The notes under the pieces: generated by a model
The model's database searches: none
What the model was told of the DNA's origin: nothing
The model's input: the letters and a program-made list of their open reading frames with translations, nothing else
Made by a program: the position numbers and the translations under genes
In this document: positions 9,329-18,835 of the stretch, piece after piece
Layout of the letters: every line of letters starts with the position of its first letter
Position numbering within the stretch: the stretch's first letter is position 1
NCBI RefSeq assembly: GCF_009372255.1
Contig: NZ_LXGN01000056.1
Coordinates: 1 to 64,000, forward strand
Reading direction: 5' to 3'
DNA: 64,000 nucleotides
Source of the DNA: Acinetobacter guerrae
GTDB lineage: Bacteria; Pseudomonadota; Gammaproteobacteria; Pseudomonadales; Moraxellaceae

Positions 9329-9356
9329 AAAAAAGTCGCAATTAAGCGACTTTTTT
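9329..9356. terminator. Bidirectional terminator between zupT and rsmB
   Basis: AAAAAAGTCGC and GCGACTTTTTT form a perfect 11-bp stem around a 6-nt loop. The stem overlaps the last codons of rsmB. Confidence 0.85.
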
Positions 9357-10646
9357 GATTTTACAATAATAAAAGCCATCGCCCTGACCAGTGGCTGGAA
9401 GTAACTGGCGACCATGAATTTGTTCAATTCCCCAAGTTGCCTCGATTTTTATTTCTTCAGCATTGGCATGTTCAGCAAAAAACGTAATCATTTGCTGTTC
9501 ATTTTCAGCTTTTAAAATCGAACAGGTGATATACAGCAAAGTGCCGCCTACTTTAAGTTGTTGCCATAAATTCTGCAAAATCTGTTTTTGCAGTTCGATG
9601 GTTTGGGCTATATCACTAGATTGACGCAATAAACGGATGTCTGGATGACGACGGATCACGCCTGTAGCAGAACAAGGGGCATCTAGAACAATACAATCTA
9701 ACGCCTGATCTGCTGACCACGTCGTTGCATCTGCAGCAATGATCTCAACATGACTTTGATCAAGTTGTAAACGCTGTAAATTTTCAGTGACCCGAAGTAA
9801 ACGCTTTGAATCCTGATCTAAGGCAATCAAAGACTGCGGTTTAAATTTTTCTAGCATATGTGCCGTTTTACCACCTGGCGCGGCGCAAGCATCCAAAACG
9901 ACTTGATCGTTTAAATCGGGTAACAGTGTGGCACAAAGCTGAGCATGTTCATCCTGTACCGAAAACCAGCCCTGTTCAAAACCCGGCAATGCTGTAATTT
10001 GAACAGATTGCTCTAATACAATACCCACCTCTGACACGTGACACGCACGTGCCTGAATTTGTTCAGCCTGAAGTTTAGCAAGATAAGCATCACGCCCAAT
10101 ATGGCGCTGGTTAATTCTTAATGTGAGCGGTGCTGTTTGTTTGAGTTGCTGACATAAATCATCGACTTGTAGCGGCCAGTCTTTTTTCAAACGTTTATAC
10201 AGCCAGCTTGGAAGCCCATGCGCTTGTTGTAAATGTTGTTGAAAATCTTCGGTTTCCCGCGTAGCACGACGTAAAATGGCATTCACAATGCCGCTTAAAG
10301 CATGAAAACCGAGTTGTTTACTGGCAGTGACTGTTTCTGAAATGGCAGCATGTGCAGGGATACGCGTACACAATACTTGATATAGCCCAACGTACAAACA
10401 GGTTTCCACTGTTTCATTATTCAGAGGTTTGGTCAATAAAGGTAAGGTGATTGCTTTAAGTGCATACCATTGGCGTAGGGTTCCCAATACCAGTTCATGA
10501 AACAAAGCGCGATCACGTTCTGGAATTTCACTCAGTTGCTGATGTAATAAGCTCGCTAAAGATTGACCTTGTTGCACCTGTAAAAGTGTTATCACGACTT
10601 GTGCACGTAAATTAAGTTCGGTACTTGGACGCGGAAATTGTTTCAT
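9342..10646 (-). CDS. rsmB: 16S rRNA cytosine-967 C5-methyltransferase RsmB
   Basis: 434 residues, typical for RsmB (Sun/Fmu). An N-terminal NusB-like RNA-binding domain (about 1-140) is followed by the methyltransferase core. The SAM-binding motif DACAAPGGKT lies near residue 252, the PC motif DAPCSATGVIRRHPD near 322 and the TCS motif near 375; these hold the two Cys residues used by m5C RNA methyltransferases. It overlaps the upstream fmt gene by four bases, so the pair is translationally coupled, an arrangement common in proteobacteria. Confidence 0.95.
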   Translation of the reverse strand: MKQFPRPSTELNLRAQVVITLLQVQQGQSLASLLHQQLSEIPERDRALFHELVLGTLRQWYALKAITLPLLTKPLNNETVETCLYVGLYQVLCTRIPAHAAISETVTASKQLGFHALSGIVNAILRRATRETEDFQQHLQQAHGLPSWLYKRLKKDWPLQVDDLCQQLKQTAPLTLRINQRHIGRDAYLAKLQAEQIQARACHVSEVGIVLEQSVQITALPGFEQGWFSVQDEHAQLCATLLPDLNDQVVLDACAAPGGKTAHMLEKFKPQSLIALDQDSKRLLRVTENLQRLQLDQSHVEIIAADATTWSADQALDCIVLDAPCSATGVIRRHPDIRLLRQSSDIAQTIELQKQILQNLWQQLKVGGTLLYITCSILKAENEQQMITFFAEHANAEEIKIEATWGIEQIHGRQLLPATGQGDGFYYCKIKKVA

Positions 10647-11602
10647 GCCAATACTTGCCCAATATTAAGTTTTTGCGTTTGTAGAATTTGTACAGGATTT
10701 AAAGCTTTACCACCTGGCCATTGTAATGAACTCAAGCAGACTGCACCTGTACCACAGGCGACATGTATGCCATTTTTATCTATGGCAATAATCTCACCTA
10801 TTTGAGCATTTTCATTGCTGAAAGAAGAAATACTGGAATTCCAGACACGTAAGTTATTGCTCTCATCAAGCACAATAAAAGCGACGGGCCACGGATTAAA
10901 AGCTCGGATATTGCGGTCTATCTGAACCGCATCTAGCGCCCAGTCAATTTGTGCTTCAGGTTTTGTGAGTTTGTGAGCATATACTGTTTGACTCTCATCC
11001 TGAACCTGACGGGTATGCAAATAACTTTGTAGACTCTGTTCTGACTCTAGCACTTTGCAAATAGCTTCTGCGCCTTGAATTGCCAATTTTTCATATAAAC
11101 TGGCAGATGTATCCGTGGCTTGAATATCATAAAAGGTTTTGTAGAGCATATCGCCTGTATCAAGACCTGCTGCCATTTGCATAATCGTAACACCTGTCTG
11201 GGTATCACCTTCGGCAATGGCACGTTGAATAGGTGCTGCACCTCTCCAACGTGGTAATAATGAACCATGAATATTCAGGCAACCATACTTTGGTGTATCT
11301 AAAACTGCTTGTGGCAAAATCAGACCATAAGCTGCAACGACCATGACATCTGCACCCAACTCAGCCAGTTGTTGCTGAGCCGCAAGACCTTCTTCTGTCG
11401 ATGCTTTAAAATGTAAAGGTTGATAAACAGCTAAATTGTGTTCAAGCGCGAGTTGCTTGACTGGAGAAGGTGTGAGTTTTTGACCACGACCTGCTTTGCG
11501 ATCTGGCTGAGTGTAAACAGCAACAATCTCATGTTCTGTTTGAAGTAAGGCAGCCAAAGCCGTAGAGGCAAATTCAGGTGTTCCTGCAAAAATAACTTTC
11601 AC
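10643..11602 (-). CDS. fmt: Methionyl-tRNA formyltransferase
   Basis: 319 residues. It formylates initiator Met-tRNA with 10-formyl-tetrahydrofolate. The N-terminal GART-type catalytic domain shows NIHGSLLPRWRGAAPIQRAI near residues 107-126 (catalytic Asn and His) and AAGLDTGDM near 148 (catalytic Asp). A C-terminal OB-like domain follows from about residue 205. It is the first gene of an fmt-rsmB pair. No def gene lies upstream, unlike the common def-fmt order; the next gene upstream is the divergent ilvD. Confidence 0.95.
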   Translation of the reverse strand: MKVIFAGTPEFASTALAALLQTEHEIVAVYTQPDRKAGRGQKLTPSPVKQLALEHNLAVYQPLHFKASTEEGLAAQQQLAELGADVMVVAAYGLILPQAVLDTPKYGCLNIHGSLLPRWRGAAPIQRAIAEGDTQTGVTIMQMAAGLDTGDMLYKTFYDIQATDTSASLYEKLAIQGAEAICKVLESEQSLQSYLHTRQVQDESQTVYAHKLTKPEAQIDWALDAVQIDRNIRAFNPWPVAFIVLDESNNLRVWNSSISSFSNENAQIGEIIAIDKNGIHVACGTGAVCLSSLQWPGGKALNPVQILQTQKLNIGQVLA

Positions 11603-12004
11603 ACATTCACTTCCATAAAAACTTATCGCTATTATAAGGCAAAACCGCGTTTAAGCCTAAAATCCAGTGATTATTTGCGTAATTACAATGGCTTAAATGG
11701 CATATTGGGTGTGTTTGAGCATCATTATTTTTATTAATAACAAAAGGTAATGCAAAATTAAAAAATTATTCATGAAAGTTTTGTATTCAATTTTAAACAG
11801 ATCGGTTTATATTGAACTTTCTATTACCCCAATTTTATGGTTTTGTGATGAGCAGCGTGCATCGAATGTGCCTTAAAATGAAAGTCATTTTTGCTCATCG
11901 CTTAAACACTAAGCTGTAGTATGATGTAAGAATCTGCTGAAATAGCCTAATTTAGCCAGAGACCCATTTAGATTTGTCTCAAGCACAACTTGTTGGAAAC
12001 GCAA
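11603..12004. other. Divergent promoter region between fmt and ilvD
   Basis: An AT-rich gap of about 400 bp with no convincing gene. It must hold the promoters of fmt (leftward) and ilvD (rightward). An 8-bp inverted repeat, GATGAGCA (11847-11854) and TGCTCATC (11892-11899), lies about 105 bp before ilvD. I saw no leader peptide rich in branched-chain amino acids. Confidence 0.5.
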
Positions 12005-13834
12005 ATGCCTGATTATCGTTCAAAAACATCTACGCACGGAAGAAATATGGCTGGTGCGCGTGGCTTATGGCGCGCAACAGGAATGAAAGATGAAGACTTT
12101 GGTAAACCGATTATTGCGGTGGTGAACTCATTCACTCAATTTGTTCCGGGTCACGTACATCTTAAAGATCTGGGGCAACTGGTGGCTGAACAAATTCAGG
12201 CGGCAGGCGGTGTGGCTAAAGAATTTAACACCATCGCGGTCGATGACGGTATTGCGATGGGGCATGATGGCATGCTGTATTCATTGCCTTCGCGTGATTT
12301 GATTGCAGATTCTGTCGAATATATGGTCAATGCACACTGCGCCGATGCCATGGTGTGTATTTCAAACTGTGACAAAATCACCCCAGGCATGTTAATGGCT
12401 TCAATGCGCCTTAACATTCCAGTGGTTTTTGTTTCTGGTGGCCCGATGGAAGCAGGTAAAGTCAAGATTCGTGGCAATGAAAAAGCGATTGATCTGGTCG
12501 ACGCAATGGTTGTCGCTGCGGATGACAGCTATACAGACGAAGAAGTACAGGCTTTTGAACGTTCGGCTTGCCCAACTTGTGGTTCATGTTCAGGTATGTT
12601 TACTGCGAACTCAATGAACTGTTTAACCGAAGCATTAGGTCTGTCTTTGCCGGGTAATGGTTCAATTGTAGCGACCCATGCAAACCGTAAAAAACTATTT
12701 GAACGTGCGGGACAATTGATTGTTGAATTGGCAAAACGTCATTATGAACAAGATGATTACAGTATTTTGCCACGTTCAATTGCCACCAAAAAAGCGTTTG
12801 AAAATGCGATGACGCTAGATATTGCCATGGGCGGTTCGACCAATACAGTGCTGCATTTGTTGGCAGCGGCACACGAAGCCGAAGTCGATTTCACGATGGA
12901 TGATATCGATAACCTGTCGCGTAAAGTGCCTGTGTTATCAAAAGTTGCTCCTGCAAAACAGGATGTACACATGGAAGATGTACACCGCGCGGGCGGAATT
13001 ATGGCAATTTTAGGTGAGCTGGATCGTGCGGGTTTACTAGACACCTCCGTGAACAGTGTGCATGAAAAAACGTTAAAAGATGCACTGGATAAATGGGACA
13101 TCATTCGTACCGAAGCACCTGAAGTTTATGAGTTCTATCGTTCTTCACCAGGCGGTATACCGACTCAAGTGGCATTTTCACAAAATCGTTATTATTCGAC
13201 ACTGGATGGTGACCGTGAAAAAGGCGTAATCCGTAATGCTGAACATGCTTTTTCTCAAGACGGTGGCTTGGCTGTTCTTTACGGTAACATCGCTTTGGAT
13301 GGTTGTATCGTCAAAACAGCGGGTGTCGATGAATCCATTCTCAAATTTACAGGTACAGCCCGTGTTTTTGAAAGTCAGGATTCAGCCGTAGAAGCAATTT
13401 TAGGTGGTGATATTAAAGCAGGTGACGTAGTGGTCATTCGCTATGAAGGCCCACGTGGTGGTCCGGGTATGCAGGAAATGCTATATCCAACCAGTTATCT
13501 TAAATCTAAAGGTTTGGGTAAAGACTGTGCTTTGATTACCGATGGTCGTTTCTCAGGTGGTTCTTCTGGTCTTTCAATTGGTCACGTATCTCCAGAAGCT
13601 GCAGAGGGTGGTGCAATTGGTTTGGTTCACGATGGCGATACCATTGAAATTGATATTCCAAACCGTACCATTCACTTAAATGTTGATGATGCAACAATGG
13701 CACATCGCCGTACGGTGCAAGAAGAAAAAGGCTGGCATCCAGTTGAAGAGCGTAAACGTAAAGTGTCCAAAGCATTAAAAGCTTATGCGATGCATACTAC
13801 CAGTGCAGCACGAGGTGCGGTACGCGAAGTTTAA
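12005..13834 (+). CDS. ilvD: Dihydroxy-acid dehydratase
   Basis: 609 residues from ATG 12005, where the protein begins MPDYRS like E. coli IlvD (MPKYRS); an in-frame TTG at 11990 is unlikely. It carries out the last common step of isoleucine and valine synthesis, dehydrating dihydroxy acids to 2-keto acids. The iron-sulfur and metal-site Cys residues are seen in [10 protein letters not shown] (about 119-128) and [11 protein letters not shown] (about 188-198), and GDGRFSGG-type sequence appears as [11 protein letters not shown] near the C-terminus. Other ilv genes are not in this window. A terminator follows. Confidence 0.96.
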   Translation: MPDYRSKTSTHGRNMAGARGLWRATGMKDEDFGKPIIAVVNSFTQFVPGHVHLKDLGQLVAEQIQAAGGVAKEFNTIAVDDGIAMGHDGMLYSLPSRDLIADSVEYMVNAHCADAMVCISNCDKITPGMLMASMRLNIPVVFVSGGPMEAGKVKIRGNEKAIDLVDAMVVAADDSYTDEEVQAFERSACPTCGSCSGMFTANSMNCLTEALGLSLPGNGSIVATHANRKKLFERAGQLIVELAKRHYEQDDYSILPRSIATKKAFENAMTLDIAMGGSTNTVLHLLAAAHEAEVDFTMDDIDNLSRKVPVLSKVAPAKQDVHMEDVHRAGGIMAILGELDRAGLLDTSVNSVHEKTLKDALDKWDIIRTEAPEVYEFYRSSPGGIPTQVAFSQNRYYSTLDGDREKGVIRNAEHAFSQDGGLAVLYGNIALDGCIVKTAGVDESILKFTGTARVFESQDSAVEAILGGDIKAGDVVVIRYEGPRGGPGMQEMLYPTSYLKSKGLGKDCALITDGRFSGGSSGLSIGHVSPEAAEGGAIGLVHDGDTIEIDIPNRTIHLNVDDATMAHRRTVQEEKGWHPVEERKRKVSKALKAYAMHTTSAARGAVREV

Positions 13835-13853
13835 GCATACCCACTGCGTTTAT

Positions 13854-13882
13854 AAAACACTCACTTTTGTGGGTGTTTTTTT
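13854..13882 (+). terminator. Rho-independent terminator after ilvD
   Basis: CACTCAC pairs with GTGGGTG (one G-U) within A/T extensions and runs into seven or more T. Confidence 0.75.
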
Positions 13883-13979
13883 ATGGAAAACGGTCATTTC
13901 AATGTTAAAGTATAATGCATTATGCTGTTCTGTCTTATTTAACTTATTGTCCGATAAAAATTTATTAGAGGCTTGATTC

Positions 13980-15269
13980 ATGTCACTGTTACGCCGTTGG
14001 TTTGATCCTATTCGATCGAGTTGGTTTTACCAAAAGCCCTCTCGTCAGGCGGTGTTATCAACAGAGCAGGGTTTGAGTATTTATTTACGGCTAGACGATG
14101 TCTATAGCTATCTTGCAGTACAGCAACTGACGCAACTGGATGAAATTTTAAGTGATGAGTTAAAACCACTTAAAGTCATTATTTCGCATCAGGCCGCAGA
14201 ACCCCCCAATGGCATGACTGCACTGGAATGGCAAAATTATTGTTTTAACGATGCCAAAATTTTGGCCAAACAACACCGCTTTAGTTTTGATGAAACACCT
14301 GAACCTCCCGCAATAGAAGCCTTGAAGCAAGCCGAACTTATTCTAAAAAATACACCTTTACAGGGAAAGAATTTCCTGTATTTGCTTGAAGATGTCTTTC
14401 ACATGCTGTGGCAACAGCAATACGGTAAATTACGTACCCTCTATACCATGGCAAGCCAACAGCAAAGCCCTCAAAGTTTTCCAGAACGTATTTTTAATGA
14501 TGTTCCTGTTGCTGCCAGTTTCTTTGAGTTCGGCGGACGAAAATATCATGCGGTAGATGATTTACTCCGTTTAACGCGTCGTTTAAAACAACAGAAATTA
14601 TTAACGGGCAATCCGATTTTTTTGATTAACCATATTGAATGGCGTGAACATTTACTGAGTGATGCCGAGGAGTTGGCAGATATTCAGGCCATGCATCCTG
14701 AACTTGATTTATTTATTGCGCTTGAGGACCCGATTAGCTGGTTGTTATTGGCTTATATCCGCGAAGAATTGGCCAATTACTATAATATTCAGCTCACGGT
14801 TTATCCTCTGAGTTATCAGGGTCGCGATTTATTTGACTGGAGTTTAGCGACACGATTATCCAAGCGTACAGATATCGCATTTACACCGTTTTGTCGTCCG
14901 ACTCAGCAAGCGACACTGGACATGGCACGACTGTATTATAGTACTGCTGAAGAACAACGTGTTGATGCCATTTATGATATTTTACAGGCAGTCTGGACCA
15001 AAGGTAAGGATCCATCCTATAAAACGCATTTTCATGTTTTACAACAACAGCTTGGTATCGACGCTTTAACTGAGGAAGATATCGCAGTTTTATTGGCTGA
15101 TAATGATCGCTTATGTCAGGACAAACACCAACCCGATTTCCCTGTACTGGAATTACGTATAGAAGGACAACGCTATGTATTTAATAGCTTGTATAGAGTC
15201 TGGATGATTGAAAGCATCTTTAGTAGTGTGCTTGAAGAAAAATATAAAACAGAAAGTCTGGAAGGCTAA
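13980..15269 (+). CDS. Tandem DsbA/kappa-GST-like thioredoxin-fold protein
   Basis: 429 residues with no signal peptide. The N-terminal part opens with SIYLRLDDVYSYLAVQQL, and a similar opening, LDLFIALEDPISWLLLAYIREEL, recurs near residue 240. This suggests two thioredoxin-fold domains of the DsbA/2-hydroxychromene-2-carboxylate isomerase (kappa GST) type in one chain. No CxxC redox motif is visible, so it is unlikely to be a disulfide oxidase. It has its own terminator and no clear operon partner. The function is unknown and the domain call is by pattern only. Confidence 0.65.
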   Translation: MSLLRRWFDPIRSSWFYQKPSRQAVLSTEQGLSIYLRLDDVYSYLAVQQLTQLDEILSDELKPLKVIISHQAAEPPNGMTALEWQNYCFNDAKILAKQHRFSFDETPEPPAIEALKQAELILKNTPLQGKNFLYLLEDVFHMLWQQQYGKLRTLYTMASQQQSPQSFPERIFNDVPVAASFFEFGGRKYHAVDDLLRLTRRLKQQKLLTGNPIFLINHIEWREHLLSDAEELADIQAMHPELDLFIALEDPISWLLLAYIREELANYYNIQLTVYPLSYQGRDLFDWSLATRLSKRTDIAFTPFCRPTQQATLDMARLYYSTAEEQRVDAIYDILQAVWTKGKDPSYKTHFHVLQQQLGIDALTEEDIAVLLADNDRLCQDKHQPDFPVLELRIEGQRYVFNSLYRVWMIESIFSSVLEEKYKTESLEG

Positions 15270-15319
15270 ATTTCCTTTGTTTGTGTTCAAATCCCCATAA
15301 AATTCAAATTCATCTCCTT

Positions 15320-15360
15320 AAAAAAACTGCGTTCGACCTTAGGTAGAACGTAGTTTTTTT
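15320..15360. terminator. Terminator after the DsbA-like gene
   Basis: AACTGCGTTC pairs with GAACGTAGTT (one G-U) around an 11-nt loop, flanked by six A and seven T. Confidence 0.85.
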
Positions 15361-15456
15361 GTTTTTTCTTACTAGATTGTTTAACAAAAAATAGCCTAAA
15401 TGTTGGCAAAAGGTATGTTTCTTATGCTAAATATTTGTGCAAATAATAGATGGCAT

Positions 15457-15501
15457 TTTTCTTATAAATACAAATTGAAACAGTTGGTATTTATAAGAAA
15501 A
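15457..15501 (+). promoter_or_regulatory. 15-bp perfect inverted repeat in the ndh leader
   Basis: TTTTCTTATAAATAC (15457-15471) and its exact reverse complement (15487-15501) flank a 15-nt spacer. The repeat ends two bases before the TTGGAG ribosome site of the NADH dehydrogenase gene. It could be an mRNA hairpin or an operator. Confidence 0.6.
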
Positions 15502-15514
15502 TTGGAGCTATCTT

Positions 15515-16834
15515 ATGATGACGACATCAAATCGTGATTTAAAATTACATCGTATTGTGATCGTGGGTGGAGGTGCAGGAGGTCTTGAACTTGCGACACG
15601 TCTGGGTAACAAACTTGGCAAACGTCAAAAAGCCGAGATTATTTTAGTCGATGCTGCTTTGACGCATATCTGGAAACCCTTGTTACATGAAGTGGCAGCG
15701 GGGACCTTAAATTCTTATGAAGATGAATTGAATTATTTTGCCCATGCAAATCAACATCATTTTGAGTTTTTTCTGGGGCATTTAAAAGATATTGATCGTC
15801 AGAGCAAAGAAATCATACTAGATGTTCTGCGGGATGAAGAAGGCAAGGACATTGCACCTGAACGACGCATTGGTTATGACACATTGGTGATGGCGATTGG
15901 TTCAACCTCCAATGTTTTTGGCACCTCAGGGGCAAAGGAACACTGTATTTTTCTGGATTCACGTCCACAGGCGGATCGCTTTCAGCGTGAATTTTTAAGT
16001 ATGTATATAGAAGCACAAGCTAATCATTTAATGCACCGCCATCAGAATAATTTGAATATTGCGATTATTGGCGCAGGTGCAACAGGTGTTGAATTGGCTG
16101 CCGAATTACATCATGCGGCAAATGAGTTTTCTAAATATGGACTGAACAGTATTGATCCAAAAGATGTCAATATTAGTTTAATTGAAGCTGCGTCGCGTAT
16201 TCTCCCTGCACTGAATGAACGTGTATCTGAACGTGCCCAGAAAGAGCTTGAAGACATTGGAGTAAAAGTTCTGACAAATTGTCGGGTTACGCATATTGAT
16301 GCCGATAAAGTCTTTTGTGAGGGAGACTTACAAATTGCTGCGACGCTTAAAGTCTGGTCAGCAGGAATTAAAGCTCCAGATTTTCTTAAAGATATAGCAG
16401 GACTGGAAACGAATCGAATCAATCAATTGGTGGTTCGACCAAGCTTGCAGACCACATATGACGATAGTATTTTTGCGATGGGGGACTGCGCCTGCTACAT
16501 CCCTGAGGGTCAAGAGCGACCTGTCCCACCGCGTGCGCAAGTGGCTAATCAGGAAGCTATATTTTTGGCAAAAGCATTAGAAAACCGTTTAAATCATAAA
16601 CCATTGGGGCAATTTCAATTTAAGGACAAAGGCTCACTGGTTTCCTTAAGTGAACATAGTAGTGTTGGAAGCATTTTCAACAATATTAATGTTGAAGGTT
16701 TTGTCGCACGAATGATGTATGTTTCACTTTATCGTTTCCATCAGGTTGCATTACATGGCGTATTTAAAACCGCTTTGATGATGATGACTGATTTATTATC
16801 CAAAACTGCATCACCAAAACTCAAAATGCACTAA
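15515..16834 (+). CDS. ndh: Type II NADH:quinone oxidoreductase (NDH-2 like)
   Basis: 439 residues. The FAD-binding Rossmann motif VIVGGGAGGLELATRLG starts near residue 12 and a second, NADH-binding, motif IAIIGAGATGVELAAEL near 182. The FAD-contacting FAMGDCACY lies near 322. These and the length fit single-subunit, non-proton-pumping NADH dehydrogenases that feed electrons from NADH to quinone at the membrane. The basic, amphipathic C-terminus fits peripheral membrane attachment. A strong inverted repeat precedes the ribosome site. The symbol rests on family resemblance. Confidence 0.85.
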   Translation: MMTTSNRDLKLHRIVIVGGGAGGLELATRLGNKLGKRQKAEIILVDAALTHIWKPLLHEVAAGTLNSYEDELNYFAHANQHHFEFFLGHLKDIDRQSKEIILDVLRDEEGKDIAPERRIGYDTLVMAIGSTSNVFGTSGAKEHCIFLDSRPQADRFQREFLSMYIEAQANHLMHRHQNNLNIAIIGAGATGVELAAELHHAANEFSKYGLNSIDPKDVNISLIEAASRILPALNERVSERAQKELEDIGVKVLTNCRVTHIDADKVFCEGDLQIAATLKVWSAGIKAPDFLKDIAGLETNRINQLVVRPSLQTTYDDSIFAMGDCACYIPEGQERPVPPRAQVANQEAIFLAKALENRLNHKPLGQFQFKDKGSLVSLSEHSSVGSIFNNINVEGFVARMMYVSLYRFHQVALHGVFKTALMMMTDLLSKTASPKLKMH

Positions 16835-17710
16835 TGCTGGGCAACAGCTAAATCTTTTTGATACATCATCTAATTTAAACCACTTTCCTATGACAAGTGA
16901 TCTATATGCTCGCTTGTCATAGAGATTACTGCGCATGCTGTATTTGGGAAAAATCACAGACATTGAACACTAAGCTTTCAATCAAAATACATCCTGAAAA
17001 AACACCTTTTCCTGATTTAATCTGAACTTTCAAACACGCATGGGTTGCTATTGCCTGCATCCTTATAGCTGTTTTATTTTTAAAAATAATTCAGTAACAA
17101 CAATGTCATATCGTTTTTTAAATTTAAATAATTTGTATAAATCGAAATTAACTCAAACTATTTTTACTTATAAATAGATGTATTTAAAAGTGGGGGTATT
17201 TGATTTTTTATACGTCAGATTAATAAATTTAATAATTAAAATAGAATAGTTTTAAAATTTATTTAATATATTTTTCGTATCACAGTGATAATTAAATAGT
17301 ATTTAAATTGTGGTTTTGGTTGTTACTTAATATCAAAAAAAAGTAATGTATTTAATTTACTATTATTCATGTTGTTTGTTAAAGAAATAAATTTTTTATT
17401 TAAGTAATTGATATTATTTAATTTTAATATTTTTATAAATAATTTTAATGTCTAAAAATAATACTTTTATTTAATTTGAATCTGTATTAAATTAAAGCTG
17501 TTATTGATTTAAGACCAGATGGATTTGTTTGTTTTAAATCATGGCTGTGGCATATTAATTGCTATATTTATTTTAAATTTGGTTATTTTTATAAAATTAT
17601 GAAAATAACACTATATTTTTGCTTTAAACAAATATTTTAGGTTTTAAAAGCAGGTCTATAGTTATTAATTGATGCAGCAATCAAAACGATTTTTTTATAA
17701 GGGATATTTC
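16835..17710. other. Long AT-rich intergenic region
   Basis: About 875 bp without a convincing gene. A 10-bp perfect inverted repeat (16888-16897 with 16913-16922, 15-nt loop) lies just after ndh and may be its terminator, although no T-tract follows. From about 17080 to 17650 the sequence is extremely AT-rich with runs of A and T and no repeats I could define. It must contain the promoter of the binding-protein gene. Confidence 0.6.
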
Positions 17711-18595
17711 ATGTTAAAACATCTTCAGTTCGTATTCGCCCCAATCGTACTTTTAACTATGGCGCCACAGGTGATGGCAGGCGATGTGCTAGACAGAATC
17801 AAGCAAAAAGGTTCGATTACCATCGGTTATCGTGAGTCAGCAGATCCTATTTCTTATATTGCAAATGGCAAGCCCGTAGGCTATGCACTTGATATTTGTC
17901 AAAATGTTGTCACAGAAATTAAAAAACAACTTAAAACACCACAATTAAAAATTGAATACAAAGCTGTGAATTCAACCAGCCGAATTCCAGAAGTTTTGGC
18001 AGGTAATGTTGATATTGAATGTGGAACGACCACGAATAATAAACAACGTCAGCAACAAGTGGCGTTTTCTACCAGTTATTATGTGGCTGATGTTCGTATG
18101 GCAGTTAAAAAAACATCTAATATTCAAACCTTAAAGCAATTAAATGGCAAAGCTGTCGTGACTGTACAAGGTGGAAATCCTGAAAAATATTTAAAAATAA
18201 GTGCTAAAAAAGCAAATATCAATATTATTTCATTAGGTGGTAAAGATCATGCCGATGCATTTTCAATGCTATCTTCAGGTCGCGCAGCAGCCTTTGTAAA
18301 CGATGATATCGGTCTTGCAGGTTTAATTGCTAAGTCTGCGAATCCTAAAGATTATGAAATTGTCGGTCCTACTTTGTCTTCTGAGCCTTATGGCATCATG
18401 TTTGCCAAAACTGATCCTAAACTCAAAAGTATTGCAGATGGCGTGGTCAATCAGATGTGGAAATCTGGTCAAATGGATCAACTTTATAAAAAATGGTTCC
18501 AGTCCCCAATCCCACCTAAAAATATAAATTTAAATCTTGCGCCAAGCGGCTCTTATAAAGCATTAAAAGCTAAACCAAATGATGTTGGTATTTGA
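17711..18595 (+). CDS. Amino-acid ABC transporter substrate-binding protein (orphan)
   Basis: 294 residues from ATG 17711, which has AAGGGA seven bases upstream and begins a good signal peptide (MLKHLQFVF to VMAG); an in-frame upstream ATG at 17669 is less likely. The mature protein is a type 2 periplasmic binding protein (SBP_bac_3 type), with the opening DVLDRIKQKGSITIGYRESADPISY and a GltI-like fold. No permease or ATPase genes are adjacent, so it must work with a system encoded elsewhere. Glutamate/aspartate-type ligands are likely but unproven. A terminator follows. Confidence 0.85.
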   Translation: MLKHLQFVFAPIVLLTMAPQVMAGDVLDRIKQKGSITIGYRESADPISYIANGKPVGYALDICQNVVTEIKKQLKTPQLKIEYKAVNSTSRIPEVLAGNVDIECGTTTNNKQRQQQVAFSTSYYVADVRMAVKKTSNIQTLKQLNGKAVVTVQGGNPEKYLKISAKKANINIISLGGKDHADAFSMLSSGRAAAFVNDDIGLAGLIAKSANPKDYEIVGPTLSSEPYGIMFAKTDPKLKSIADGVVNQMWKSGQMDQLYKKWFQSPIPPKNINLNLAPSGSYKALKAKPNDVGI

Positions 18596-18686
18596 GACTA
18601 AATTGAAAACGAACATTAACTTGAATTGAGCAAGCGTTGCGCCGTTGACGGTAGTTTTAATTCATAATTTTAATTTTCAAATTTAT

Positions 18687-18716
18687 AAACCATTGCAAAA
18701 AAGCAATGGTTTTTTA
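18687..18716 (+). terminator. Rho-independent terminator after the binding-protein gene
   Basis: AAACCATTGC and GCAATGGTTT form a perfect 10-bp stem around six A, followed by T. Confidence 0.85.
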
Positions 18717-18835
18717 TTTTGGCTTTCATCATATAGCCTCAATCTTTGCTTGAGGCCATCTACCAAAAACATGAATAGGAACTTTTACCTGACTCCATTA
18801 GCATAACCTTATTCAAACTACAGAGTCCGTTGCTG

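Noticed and set aside
10030..10055. Other CACGTG sequences (also near 22062, 25337, 32509, 51468)
   Set aside because: These share only the six-base centre and lack the GTTC/GAAC arms needed for a parS call.
15284..15300. tRNA-like GTTCAAATCC (T-arm look-alike)
   Set aside because: No acceptor, D-arm or anticodon stem can be formed around it.
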